From Bacillus mesophilus (lineage in GTDB: Bacteria > Bacillota > Bacilli > Bacillales > SA4): a DNA stretch of 64,000 bases. The translations under genes were made by a program, and so were the position numbers. Numbering within the stretch: position 1 is the first letter of the stretch; the number at the start of each line of letters is the position of its first letter. The stretch covers positions 1 to 64,000 of the forward strand of contig NZ_JAAIWM010000008.1 in NCBI RefSeq assembly GCF_011008845.1. Direction: 5' to 3'. Below the pieces are notes generated by a model that saw only the letters and a list, made by a program, of their open reading frames with translations, had not been told where the DNA came from and ran no database searches. Below, piece after piece: positions 44,528-53,756 of the stretch.

Positions 44528-45643
44528 TTGAAGGATTTACATACTTTTGCATGGTATGCGGCTAGAATATCTCCGCATTTACCAAAGAACGTTTTTAAGC
44601 CTGTACCTTCTCGTCTTTGGGGAGGACTTGCCTACTTGCTCATTACAGTCGCAGGATTTATTACAATTGGAGCCTTTGAGTTAAGTCCGTTTATTTATTT
44701 AGGAATTGCTATTGTACTTGGTACAAGCTTTGCTGCTATGGGATTTCTAGGGCACGAAATACTACACGGAACGGTAGTTAGGACTGCCTGGCTCCGAGAC
44801 TTATTGGGAGCAATTGCATTTTGGCCATTAACAACTGGACCGAAACTTTGGAGAAAATGGCATAACCTGACTCATCATGTTCATACCCAGCATGAAGAGA
44901 ATGATCCTGACGCCTGGCCCACCTTCGAGAAGTTGGCAAAAAGTCGTTTCTTAAGATGGGTGTATAAGTTACCACATTCATTTCGCGCTCTAGCAAGTTT
45001 TGTATCCCTTACTGTACAGTTCACATTACATTCATCAAGAATGTTTACTTTGTACATTAAGGAGTTTAATCCAAAGAAAAGACCTACGGTTTGGATTGAA
45101 GCCATTCTACCTTGGGTAACTTGGATAGGTCTTCTGTTTTGGTTTGGACCTGTTAAGTGGTTCTTTGCATTTTTGCTTCCTTTATTAATTGCGAATTTTA
45201 TCGTGATGATGTATATTTCTACCAATCACCGTTTGAATCCAATCACTGAAATAAATGACCCTTTAGCCAATAGTCTAACTGTAACAGTTCCGAAATGGGT
45301 CGACGTATTACACTTTAATTTTTCTTACCATACCGAGCATCATCTTTTTCCAGGTATGAGTTCAAAGTATTATCCCTTAGTAAAGGAACAAATTAAAAGA
45401 ATGTGGCCCGAACGCTATCATGAAATGCCATTAACACAGGCATTGAAGGCACTCTGGAAGACGCCTAGGTTATATTATAATACTGCAGAATTGATTGACC
45501 CACATAGAGGTAATGTTTACGCTTCTTTAGGACATGGTTTAGATCCAAAGGAAATTAAAACGATAAGAAAAGAAGTATTACCAAGTAAGCGTGAAATCGT
45601 AAAAGAAAATAGCTTGATAAGAGATAACAAAGAAGGAGTCTAG
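44528..45643 (+). CDS. membrane fatty acid desaturase
   Basis: A 371-residue integral membrane di-iron desaturase. The three histidine boxes are GHEILHG (about 76-82), HNLTHH (about 112-117) and HTEHH (about 274-278). Four hydrophobic segments are visible. It introduces a double bond into acyl chains using oxygen; the position is not readable. It differs clearly from B. subtilis Des in box spacing. TTG start with AAAGGGG upstream. The stop codon is inside the terminator palindrome. Confidence 0.9.
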   Translation: MKDLHTFAWYAARISPHLPKNVFKPVPSRLWGGLAYLLITVAGFITIGAFELSPFIYLGIAIVLGTSFAAMGFLGHEILHGTVVRTAWLRDLLGAIAFWPLTTGPKLWRKWHNLTHHVHTQHEENDPDAWPTFEKLAKSRFLRWVYKLPHSFRALASFVSLTVQFTLHSSRMFTLYIKEFNPKKRPTVWIEAILPWVTWIGLLFWFGPVKWFFAFLLPLLIANFIVMMYISTNHRLNPITEINDPLANSLTVTVPKWVDVLHFNFSYHTEHHLFPGMSSKYYPLVKEQIKRMWPERYHEMPLTQALKALWKTPRLYYNTAELIDPHRGNVYASLGHGLDPKEIKTIRKEVLPSKREIVKENSLIRDNKEGV

Positions 45644-45663
45644 AATTCTAGACTCCTTCTTCG
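45630..45663. terminator. palindromic bidirectional terminator
   Basis: A perfect 32-bp palindrome (45630-45661) centred on GAATTC, with arms of 16 bases containing GGAGTCTAG. It includes the desaturase stop codon and lies between that gene and the converging YheC/D-like gene. Confidence 0.85.
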
Positions 45664-45674
45664 TGGTTTAGAAC

Positions 45675-46991
45675 TTAGAATCCTGCCAAAGCTTTTGCAT
45701 AGGCCAAGGGTGTGGTTCTTATTCTATTGAACATCTTACTCTTTCCTAACCTTTTTAAACTTTTTGTACCGTAAATTCTATTATTTATTTCTAGTATATA
45801 GGGCTTCTTTTCTTTATCTAAAATTACATCTATTGCAAGGTCTCCGTAGTGACCGATTTCTTGATCAATAAGTTCACATACAGCTCTACATTTTTCTATA
45901 GTAGACTCTATAATCTTGTCTGCTTGTTTTTTATTTACATTGAAGAGACGCCTAATAGCCTCTTTACCTGTTAGAAGCATTGATAAGTGTTTAAAGTTAG
46001 TCACAACACTATCTTTATTAGCAATCCTTCCCACAACGCCCTGACATATCCACTCTTTCTCGAAGTTCTTTTGGAAATAGAAGCGGAAATCGACCTTTTT
46101 ATCCTTATACATGGAATGAATACCCTGTTGTAGAATGTAACCAAATTTATTGGTCAAATTCTGTCCTAGATAATAAGCGATTTCTTCTATAGAGTAACAT
46201 ATTGCTCTGTCACCATTACTACCCTGAAAAGTAACATGATTATTTTCTTTTTTCGCTACTATTATACCTTTTCCTTGCATGCCCCTAATGGGTTTTATAT
46301 AGATAGTAGGATATTTATTAATCATAAAAAAGAAGTCATTTGGCTCTGTGTAAGATACACTATCAGGTACATAGCTTACAGCAGTGGCATTACTAGAGCA
46401 TACCTTCCATAGCTTGTACTTATCAAAGTGTGTAGAGTTGAAAAGCGTTGGTCCCGTAATTTGAATGATATCTTTTCTAAAATTATGAGGCAATCTAATT
46501 CGATTATAAATAGCGTCTGGAAAAGGGAAAGATCCTTTTATCCATTCTTCGTCGCCTAGCGGTTGATAATAATACCCTGATATAATTTGTTTCTCAAAGT
46601 CTAGGTCTTCCAAAGAAAAAACGTAAACAAGGCCACTGATTTTATCATAACTTTTAAGTCTAGTTCTTAAAACTTTTCGTTTACTTTTTCCAAGAGTGTT
46701 ATTAGATTCAGTAGAATTGAGGATTCCAATGACCGGTCCTAATTTTAGTATAGAATTAGAGAATTGTATTTCATATGTTAATGTTTCTGGTAAGTCAAAT
46801 GGGAAAAGGTTTTTAGGAATACCAATCGTAGCTTGTTCTAGCTGATTAGTAGATGTAATTGGGACCTCAGCACTCCAACAACCAACTTTTATTGTCAGGA
46901 AAGCAGAATTTATTTGATACAGGTTGATTAACTCGTCAGGAATAAGAACAGAATTTTCGGTATCAATATAAACGATTTTAATCTTTTGCAT
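45675..46991 (-). CDS. YheC/YheD-family ATP-grasp protein (spore coat-associated)
   Basis: A 438-residue protein. The N-terminal half is a family-specific domain, and the C-terminal ATP-grasp domain has YPTIYIKPIRGMQGKGI (ATP-binding loop), ILQQGI, DFRFYFQK and DVILDKEKKPYILEINNR (metal site). In B. subtilis YheC and YheD are spore coat-associated proteins of unknown enzymatic role. ATG 46991 follows AAGGGTGAT; the frame extends 12 codons further upstream without a ribosome-binding site. Confidence 0.85.
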   Translation of the reverse strand: MQKIKIVYIDTENSVLIPDELINLYQINSAFLTIKVGCWSAEVPITSTNQLEQATIGIPKNLFPFDLPETLTYEIQFSNSILKLGPVIGILNSTESNNTLGKSKRKVLRTRLKSYDKISGLVYVFSLEDLDFEKQIISGYYYQPLGDEEWIKGSFPFPDAIYNRIRLPHNFRKDIIQITGPTLFNSTHFDKYKLWKVCSSNATAVSYVPDSVSYTEPNDFFFMINKYPTIYIKPIRGMQGKGIIVAKKENNHVTFQGSNGDRAICYSIEEIAYYLGQNLTNKFGYILQQGIHSMYKDKKVDFRFYFQKNFEKEWICQGVVGRIANKDSVVTNFKHLSMLLTGKEAIRRLFNVNKKQADKIIESTIEKCRAVCELIDQEIGHYGDLAIDVILDKEKKPYILEINNRIYGTKSLKRLGKSKMFNRIRTTPLAYAKALAGF

Positions 46992-47027
46992 ACTATAATC
47001 ACCCTTAGTTGTATTAGAATCACACAA

Positions 47028-47391
47028 ACATCCTATTCAAATTAAATACGAAGGTTTGGACAAAAAGTAGATAAAGAGGCCTAATTTTATGAAATTGGTC
47101 AATTCGGGCGGATGAGATTTAAGAAATGGTCAAATTTTTACAAAGCGAAGTATCTATTGGTAAGTGTAAAGGAGGAACATGATCAAGTTTGGAGGGGGAA
47201 CTCAAAATAAAAAAGAACGCTATAGATTAGCGTTCTTTATAATATGTATTGATATTAACGTTAGATAATGATATGATAAAAATTGGTCGTTTGTTTAGTA
47301 TATAGTATTTATAATATTGTTCTATTTTATCATAGCACGAAAAGATAATATATGTCAACAGTTCGATTATAAAAATACTAGGAGTGATGGA
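47028..47391. other. intergenic region upstream of helD
   Basis: 364 bp. It holds a perfect 11-bp hairpin AAAGAACGCTA/TAGCGTTCTTT (47212-47238). On the minus strand this is followed by TTTATTTT and would act as a terminator; on the plus strand no T run follows. A 29-codon frame at 47179-47268 has AAAGGAGG 3 nt before its ATG. No function assigned. Confidence 0.4.
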
Positions 47392-49728
47392 ATGAGTATA
47401 TCTCCTCAAGAATGGCAACAGGAACAGAATAGAGTAAATAATGTAGTTTCTGAAGTTCAAAAAAAAATGGATTCAATGCAAAAACACTTAACTAGTATTA
47501 AAACAGACATAGTAGAAATTAGAAAAAGCTTTTGGGAAGATGTTCGTGTAAATGTGGATGAGCCACATGAACTCATTGAAACCTTTACAACTATAAAACA
47601 GCAAGCAGAGTTTCTATCTGAACGTGAACGAAGTCATGGCCATGGATATGGGCAAATTACAAAGCTGGAGAGATTAAGACAGTCTCCATATTTCGGTAGA
47701 ATTGATGTTAAATTTGAAGAAGAAGAGGAGACAAACACTATTTATTTAGGGATTGCCTCATTCCTTGATGAAGATGATTCTTTTTTAATTTATGATTGGA
47801 GAGCTCCAATTTCAAGCCTATATTATGACTCACTTCCAGGTGATGTAGATTTTCAAGCTCCATCTGGTACTGTTAGTGGTTCAATGGCATTAAAAAGGCA
47901 GTTCATTATAAAAGATTCAGAAATTAAGGGTATGTTTGATACTGGCCTAGCAATTGGGGACGAATTGTTACAAGAGGTGCTAGGGAAACATTCTGATGTA
48001 CATATGAAAACAATTGTAGCAACCATACAAAAAGAACAAAATAATATTATTCGCAATGATGAAAGCGACCTTCTCGTTGTTCAAGGGGCAGCAGGAAGTG
48101 GTAAAACTTCAGCGGCACTTCAGAGGGTTGCTTATCTGTTGTATAGATACAGAGAAACTATTCAAGCAGAGCATATACTGTTATTTTCTCCTAATACACT
48201 ATTCAATCATTACGTTTCATCGGTATTACCAGAGCTTGGTGAGAAAAATATGCAACAAACAACTTACCAGGACTTTATCCATAACAAGCTAAGTGATGAT
48301 GTAGAGATAGAGAGTCCCTTTACACTAATGGAGTATACGCTAAACGCACAAAATCATATTGATTACAAAGACAGAATGAAGGGGATCGATTATAAGTCCT
48401 CTCCTGCTTTTATAAGAGTATTGAATAGATATTTAGAATGGCTACAAAGGGATGGATTGGTTTTTAAGGATATCGTGTTAGGTGACAAGGTTTTAATATC
48501 TTCTTCTTATATAAAAGAACTGTTCTATAAGTTTGATATGTCTATTTCAATACCTAATAAGATTCAGCTTGTTAAAGAACACTTATCTAATAGGCTTAAA
48601 AAAATTGCAAAAAAAGAAATCCATTCAAAATGGGTAGAAGATGAAATACAATACTTAGATAAAGAGGATTACCTAAAAGCATATCAGAAGTTACAAAGAA
48701 AAAATAAGAAGCATTATACAAATCAATCATTTAATGATATGGATTCTGAGCAACAAGTTCTTTCGAAAATGGTTGTAAGAGAGCATTTCAGACCTATACA
48801 ACAGCAAATAAAGGATTCGAATTTTATTGATTTCATTTCCATTTATGAGGGAATGTATATGAGCGGTGAGTTACCTCTCCCAGATATCCCTGAAGAATGG
48901 GAGGATATTTGTGCGCTAACAATGAGTGAACTAGAAAAAAATAGATTGTACTATGAAGATGCAGCTCCTTATTTATACTTAAAAGAGCAGATACAGGGTA
49001 CTCAAAAAAATACATCTGTAAGGCATATTTTTATAGATGAAGCTCAGGACTATTCTGTGGTGCAACTTGCGACACTTTTTATGCTATTTCCAAACAGTCG
49101 TTTTACACTCCTTGGAGATTTTAACCAAGCAATCTTTCCGCAATCACTAGATGGTACAATATTTCAAGATGATCACATTGATAAGAAAAAATCTAAACAA
49201 GTAATTACTCTAACAAAAAGCTACCGTTCGACGAAACAAATTGTTGAATTTACAAAAATGCTACTAAAAGAGAGCAACCATATTGAACCGTTTAATCGAG
49301 AAGGGAAACTTCCTATTGTTACTTCTGGTAATAGTGAGCAGGACTTAATCGTATTAGCAGTCAATCAAATTCATAATCAATTGCGGAACGGCACAGCTAA
49401 TATTGCCCTAATCTGTAAAACTGCAGCAGAAAGTCAAGACGTATACGAAAAAATTAAGGATATGGTTGAAATCAAGCTCATTAAAGGTGAGTCGTCAACG
49501 TTTGAAGAGGGAGTCGTAGTTGTACCGGCTTACTTAGCGAAGGGAATCGAATTTGATACAGTCATTCTCTATAATGCATCGGAGTACAAGAGAGAAACAG
49601 AACGAAAATTATTTTACACTGCTTGTACAAGAGCCATGCACGAATTATTGATCAATGAGCTTGGGAAGCAAAATCCGTTCCTCCAAGATGTGGATCATTC
49701 ATTGTACGCAAGAGAAACTTTTAAATAA
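47392..49728 (+). CDS. helD: RNA polymerase recycling motor HelD
   Basis: A 778-residue UvrD/Rep-like ATPase that associates with RNA polymerase and releases stalled or post-termination complexes. The N-terminal coiled-coil arm (about 1-75) is the part that reaches the polymerase channels. Motifs are IYDWRAPISSLYYD, Walker A VQGAAGSGKTSAAL, IDEAQDY (Walker B), LGDFNQAIFPQ and the late FYTACTRAMHEL. ATG 47392 has AGGAGTGAT at 7-nt spacing; the frame continues 25 codons upstream without a site. Length matches B. subtilis HelD (YvgS). Confidence 0.94.
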   Translation: MSISPQEWQQEQNRVNNVVSEVQKKMDSMQKHLTSIKTDIVEIRKSFWEDVRVNVDEPHELIETFTTIKQQAEFLSERERSHGHGYGQITKLERLRQSPYFGRIDVKFEEEEETNTIYLGIASFLDEDDSFLIYDWRAPISSLYYDSLPGDVDFQAPSGTVSGSMALKRQFIIKDSEIKGMFDTGLAIGDELLQEVLGKHSDVHMKTIVATIQKEQNNIIRNDESDLLVVQGAAGSGKTSAALQRVAYLLYRYRETIQAEHILLFSPNTLFNHYVSSVLPELGEKNMQQTTYQDFIHNKLSDDVEIESPFTLMEYTLNAQNHIDYKDRMKGIDYKSSPAFIRVLNRYLEWLQRDGLVFKDIVLGDKVLISSSYIKELFYKFDMSISIPNKIQLVKEHLSNRLKKIAKKEIHSKWVEDEIQYLDKEDYLKAYQKLQRKNKKHYTNQSFNDMDSEQQVLSKMVVREHFRPIQQQIKDSNFIDFISIYEGMYMSGELPLPDIPEEWEDICALTMSELEKNRLYYEDAAPYLYLKEQIQGTQKNTSVRHIFIDEAQDYSVVQLATLFMLFPNSRFTLLGDFNQAIFPQSLDGTIFQDDHIDKKKSKQVITLTKSYRSTKQIVEFTKMLLKESNHIEPFNREGKLPIVTSGNSEQDLIVLAVNQIHNQLRNGTANIALICKTAAESQDVYEKIKDMVEIKLIKGESSTFEEGVVVVPAYLAKGIEFDTVILYNASEYKRETERKLFYTACTRAMHELLINELGKQNPFLQDVDHSLYARETFK

Positions 49729-49740
49729 GAGCCGCATAAC

Positions 49741-49813
49741 TTCACCGCCCACCCCGTGGAAAGCGAGTGCCATGGAGCGGAAATAACCTAGTTAATAATT
49801 TGTCTACAGTCTG
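49741..49813. repeat. Bacillus-type intergenic repeat
   Basis: A GC-rich stretch containing CCCGTGGAAAGCGAGTGCC then GGAGCGGAAATAAC and TTTGTCTACAGTCTGAAA. It matches, from memory, an intergenic repeat seen widely in Bacillus genomes (consensus near GCGGAAAGCGAGCGCCTGGAG). It is non-coding and sits between helD and its terminator. Confidence 0.55.
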
Positions 49814-49846
49814 AAAGGAGCACCGTTAATTACGGTGCTCCTTTTC
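49814..49846. terminator. bidirectional terminator
   Basis: AAAGGAGCACCGT / ACGGTGCTCCTTT, a 13-bp perfect stem with a TAATT-type loop, serving helD and possibly the converging CobW-like gene. Confidence 0.9.
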
Positions 49847-49893
49847 AAAATGTTAGCTTTTTAGTTTTGTGTGTATCGAGTTAATTATCGTAG

Positions 49894-50820
49894 TTACTGT
49901 GTTTGCGATGCTGATTCTAACTCTGCCAACTGTTGACGCATCTCTGCAACAGGAAGGTGCTCCCCAATAAAAACAAGATTAGTCGGAATGTTCATGAGTT
50001 CCTTCATATAAAGAGGCATTCCATATGAGTACTGAAATAAATATAAAGAGTCTGAATGAGTAAATCTTATATAGCCTTTTATCCGATAAACAGAATCAGG
50101 CATGCTTCTCAGCCAATCCTCGAACAACTCATGATCAACTGGCTTAGTAAACTTGTATACTAGAGTTTTTAAGCGTAGCTGAAGATCAACATGAAGCTTC
50201 TCATGATCTTCTCTTGGTTTTCGCTGAATTCCTTGTAGGTCCAATAAATTAACGGAAGCAAAAGTTGTAAACAGTAATTTTCCATATGGATTTATTTGTT
50301 GTATTTCAAAGGCAAGTTGACCCTGCACTTCGTCGGTTAGTTCATCAACTTTATTTAAAAGAAGCACATCTGCATGTTTGACTTGTTCAATCAATAAGGA
50401 TTGAAGCTGTGGACTTAATGTCTTTCGGTCCTTCCAACGCTTGGCATCAATAAGGCTAATAACCGACTCAACATTGATTCGCTCAACTAATATTGGTGAC
50501 ATACATGCATCAACTACTTCAATTGGATGAGCGACCCCTGTTGTTTCGATATAAATAGCATCCAAGTTATGAAGATGAATCAGTTCCTGAAGTTGTGCTT
50601 CTAACTGTCCTTGAATTGTACAACACACGCACCCATTTAAAAGCTCCTTTAATGGTGTCTCGCCATCAACGGCATCTGAATCAATGGAAATCTCTCCTAA
50701 TTCATTCATAAGTACTGCCACTTTACGATCTTGTTTCTTTTCTTGAAGTAGTATATTTCGAAGTAAGGTTGTTTTACCTGCGCCTAAAAAGCCTGACAAG
50801 ATATATATAGGTATTTTCAT
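49894..50820 (-). CDS. COG0523 (CobW/P47K) GTPase, putative metallochaperone
   Basis: A 308-residue G3E GTPase. The P-loop is SGFLGAGKTTLL (10-17), the family metal motif GCVCC is at 64-68, an NKVDEL block is near 155, and a C-terminal CobW_C domain has YRIKGYIRF. COG0523 proteins deliver Zn or other metals to client proteins. It is shorter than B. subtilis ZagA (YciC) and lacks long His-rich insertions. No Zur box could be recognised upstream. Confidence 0.88.
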   Translation of the reverse strand: MKIPIYILSGFLGAGKTTLLRNILLQEKKQDRKVAVLMNELGEISIDSDAVDGETPLKELLNGCVCCTIQGQLEAQLQELIHLHNLDAIYIETTGVAHPIEVVDACMSPILVERINVESVISLIDAKRWKDRKTLSPQLQSLLIEQVKHADVLLLNKVDELTDEVQGQLAFEIQQINPYGKLLFTTFASVNLLDLQGIQRKPREDHEKLHVDLQLRLKTLVYKFTKPVDHELFEDWLRSMPDSVYRIKGYIRFTHSDSLYLFQYSYGMPLYMKELMNIPTNLVFIGEHLPVAEMRQQLAELESASQTQ

Positions 50821-51039
50821 GGTATTCTCCTCAGTTTAGTTATTTATTAATAGTAGAAAAAAATAATCAAGATAGCAAGATAAAAGGGCATTATTTAGTG
50901 AAACTTGCTGATTGTCTAAATCCGAGTTTTATGGTATGTTTACTTGTAATTTAAAGTATATAACTAGATTCTAAAATTAATAGGCAGTAATACATATTGT
51001 AATACAACAAGAAATTCAAAATGATGGGGAGTAGAGAAC

Positions 51040-52095
51040 ATGAAATATGGATTTTGGTTACCGATTTTTGGAGGTTGGTTAAGAAATGTTGAAGATGAAA
51101 GTATGCCAGCAACTTTTGAATATGCAAAAAAGGTCATACAATCAGCAGAAGAGTGGGGATTTGATACAACACTAATTGCTGAGCTGTACTTAAATGATAT
51201 CAAAGGTCCTGAGCATGATTCACTTGAAGCATGGACAACTGCTGCAGCTTTGGCTGCTGTTACCAACAAAATTGAAATCATGACAGCAATCAGACCTGGT
51301 TTTCACAACCCAGCTGTGGCAGCTAAAATGACTGCAAATATAGATGCACTTTCTAACGGAAGATTTACTTTGAATGTTGTATCAGCTTGGTGGGAAGAAG
51401 AAGCGCGTCAATATAACGGAATCTTCACTGAACATGACGAACGGTATGAGCGTACAAAAGAATTTATCGATGTATTAAAGGGACTATGGACAAACGATAC
51501 TTTCACGTATAATGGAAAGTATTATAATATTCAAAATGCAAAGCTACACCCCAAGCCAGTACAACGGCCTAACCCGATCTTATACGCAGGTGGAGAGAGT
51601 GAGGCAGGTAAGCAAACGATTGCTGAAAAGTGTGACTCATATGTTATGCATGGGGGTAGCGTAGAAGAAATATCAACAAAAATTCAGGACATGAAGATAA
51701 GAAGAAGCAATCTTGGATTACCTGAGTTTGGAAGCTTTGGCATGGCTGCTTATATCATTTGTAGAGATACAGAAGAAGAAGTACAAGAAGAGCTTGCTCG
51801 CATTACAAATGTTAAAGAAGGAAGTGCTTATGCCGGGTATAAGGATTTCACTAGTAAATCTCAGTTAGAACAAGAAATTAAACTTCAAGATTACTCAGTC
51901 TCCAATCGTGGGCTTCGACCTCAATTGATTGGAACACCTGATCAAATCGCTGATAAAATTTTAGAGTATGAACAAGCAGGCTTAGATTTATTATTACTTC
52001 AATTTTCGCCACAGCATGAGGAAATGGAACGATTCTCAATGAAGGTCATGCCTTTAGTTGAAGAAAAGAGATCAAAGCATACTCTATCAAACTAA
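51040..52095 (+). CDS. LLM-class flavin-dependent monooxygenase (SfnG/SsuD-like)
   Basis: A 351-residue TIM-barrel bacterial-luciferase family protein. MKYGFWLPIFGGWLR at the start, IRPGFHNPAVAAKM and SNGRFTLNVVSAWWEEEARQYNG are typical of SsuD/SfnG-type FMNH2-dependent sulfonate or sulfone monooxygenases. It would need an FMN reductase, none of which lies nearby. AGTAGAG is a weak ribosome-binding site. It is 34 nt upstream of the ATP-grasp gene and probably in one operon with it. Confidence 0.88.
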   Translation: MKYGFWLPIFGGWLRNVEDESMPATFEYAKKVIQSAEEWGFDTTLIAELYLNDIKGPEHDSLEAWTTAAALAAVTNKIEIMTAIRPGFHNPAVAAKMTANIDALSNGRFTLNVVSAWWEEEARQYNGIFTEHDERYERTKEFIDVLKGLWTNDTFTYNGKYYNIQNAKLHPKPVQRPNPILYAGGESEAGKQTIAEKCDSYVMHGGSVEEISTKIQDMKIRRSNLGLPEFGSFGMAAYIICRDTEEEVQEELARITNVKEGSAYAGYKDFTSKSQLEQEIKLQDYSVSNRGLRPQLIGTPDQIADKILEYEQAGLDLLLLQFSPQHEEMERFSMKVMPLVEEKRSKHTLSN

Positions 52096-52129
52096 GGATT
52101 AATCAATCTCTCTCAATGGAGGAAATAGT

Positions 52130-53086
52130 ATGGAGAAAATATATGTAATTCATGAAAATGATGAATGGACGATCCACTTAACAAGACGTTTAGACGAATT
52201 AGGCTTACCGTATGAAGTATGGCATATGGCTGATGGGTTTGTTGATCTAAACGAAGCTCCACCTGAAGGAATATTTTATAGTCGTATGAGTGCCTCTTCT
52301 CACACGAGAGGTCACCGCTATGCACCTGAGCATACAACGGGTGTTTTAGCATGGTTAGAGCGACATGGTCGAAAAGTATTTAATGGTAGCCGTGCATTGC
52401 AATTAGAGTTAAGTAAAGTTCTTCAATATATGGCGCTAAACCAAGCAGGTATCCGAACACCGCGTACAATTGCTGCTACAGGGAAAGAACAAATTATTGA
52501 AGCGGCAAAGAAATTTAAAGGCCAAAAGATTATTACGAAGCATAACCGTGCTGGAAAAGGACTAGGCGTTCAATTATTTGATCATGAGGATGCTGTTCGA
52601 CATTATGTGCTGAGTGATCAGTTTGAAGAACCAATCGATGGAATTACACTTGTTCAGGAATATATTCAATCAACTGATAGTTCCATTACTCGTTGTGAGT
52701 TTGTTGGAGGTAAGTTCCAATACGCAGTTAGAGTTGATACTTCAGAAGGCTTTGAACTATGTCCAGCAGAAGCATGCCAAATTGGTGACCTATTTTGCCC
52801 AGTAGGTGAACAAATAGAGACGAAACCAATGTTTGAAGTGATAGAAGGCTTTAATGAGCCGATGATTGAGTTATATGAACAATTTCTAGCTGAAAACCAA
52901 ATTCACGTAGCTGGGATTGAATTCATCCGGAACAGTGCTGGTGAAATTTTCACCTATGATGTAAATACAAATACAAACTATAATCCAGAAGCAGAGGAAA
53001 AAGCAGGGAAGTTTGGTATGCTTCAGTTGGCTCAATTCTTAGGAAAAGAGTTAGAACAAATAAAAAAAACATTAGTAAATTCTTAA
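52130..53086 (+). CDS. RimK-like ATP-grasp ligase
   Basis: A 318-residue ATP-grasp enzyme. The ATP-binding lysines lie in KIITKHNRAGKGLGVQLF, followed by LVQEYIQ, and the metal-binding end is FTYDVNTNTNYNPEAE. Members join a carboxylate to an amine or thiol with ATP. The product is unknown. GGAGG precedes the ATG. Pairing with the flavin monooxygenase is unusual and may mark a small metabolic unit. Confidence 0.85.
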   Translation: MEKIYVIHENDEWTIHLTRRLDELGLPYEVWHMADGFVDLNEAPPEGIFYSRMSASSHTRGHRYAPEHTTGVLAWLERHGRKVFNGSRALQLELSKVLQYMALNQAGIRTPRTIAATGKEQIIEAAKKFKGQKIITKHNRAGKGLGVQLFDHEDAVRHYVLSDQFEEPIDGITLVQEYIQSTDSSITRCEFVGGKFQYAVRVDTSEGFELCPAEACQIGDLFCPVGEQIETKPMFEVIEGFNEPMIELYEQFLAENQIHVAGIEFIRNSAGEIFTYDVNTNTNYNPEAEEKAGKFGMLQLAQFLGKELEQIKKTLVNS

Positions 53087-53092
53087 TACAAA

Positions 53093-53130
53093 AAGACTCA
53101 CTTTCTATGAAAGGGAGTCTTCTTTATTTT
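53093..53130 (+). terminator. terminator of the monooxygenase/ATP-grasp unit
   Basis: AAGACTC-A-CTTTC / GAAAG-GGAGTCTT hairpin followed by CTTTATTTT. Confidence 0.85.
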
Positions 53131-53183
53131 AGCTACTAAATAGAATATGATAGAGCAAAGAAGGTTAGTGGAGGAGGAGACAA

Positions 53184-53756
53184 ATGAAAAGGTGTGGATG
53201 GGTAACTGCAGACCCGATTTATATAGATTATCATGATCATGAATGGGGAGTTCCGATCTATGATGACCGTTTATTGTTTGAGTTTTTAAACCTTGAAGGA
53301 GCGCAGGCGGGGCTAAGCTGGATTACAATCTTAAAAAAACGCGAGAATTATAGAAAAGCTTTTGATGGATTCAATCCAGAGGTTATTGTGAACTACGATG
53401 AGCAAAAGATAGAAGAACTGCTTCAAAATGAGGGAATTGTTCGAAATCGCTTAAAGGTAAATTCAGTGATTTCAAATGCTAAAGCCTACTTAAAGGTTGT
53501 AGATGAATTCGGTTCATTTAGTTCATACATATGGTCCTTTGTGGGTGGAAAACCCATCGAAAATCATTTTTTAAGTCTAGACGAGGTTCCTGCTACCACA
53601 CCGATTAGTGATCAGTTTAGTAAGGATTTAAAAAAACGAGGATTTAAATTTGTCGGTAGTACGATCTGTTATGCATTTATGCAAGCGGTCGGTATGGTGA
53701 ATGATCATATCGTAACTTGTCATTGCTATGAAAAGAATACCAAGGAAATGGCTTAA
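53184..53756 (+). CDS. tag: DNA-3-methyladenine glycosylase I (Tag)
   Basis: Removes 3-methyladenine from alkylated DNA. The 190-residue protein has the zinc-snap ligands Cys4, His17, His175 and Cys179 (HIVTCHC), the conserved Glu38 in LNLEGAQAGLSW and the HDHEWGVP block. GGAGGAGG precedes the ATG. Confidence 0.95.
   Translation: MKRCGWVTADPIYIDYHDHEWGVPIYDDRLLFEFLNLEGAQAGLSWITILKKRENYRKAFDGFNPEVIVNYDEQKIEELLQNEGIVRNRLKVNSVISNAKAYLKVVDEFGSFSSYIWSFVGGKPIENHFLSLDEVPATTPISDQFSKDLKKRGFKFVGSTICYAFMQAVGMVNDHIVTCHCYEKNTKEMA

Noticed and set aside
47179..47268. 29-codon frame with AAAGGAGG upstream of helD
   Set aside because: Spacing to the ATG is only 3 nt, the frame runs through a hairpin, and no plus-strand terminator follows. 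Not enough to call a leader peptide.
47227..47460. 77-codon hydrophobic minus-strand frame overlapping the helD start
   Set aside because: Composition reflects AT-rich DNA, no ribosome-binding site was found, and it overlaps the conserved helD N-terminus.
50821..51039. Zur box or S-box between the CobW-like gene and the flavin monooxygenase gene
   Set aside because: No match to the Zur consensus or to the SAM aptamer was seen.
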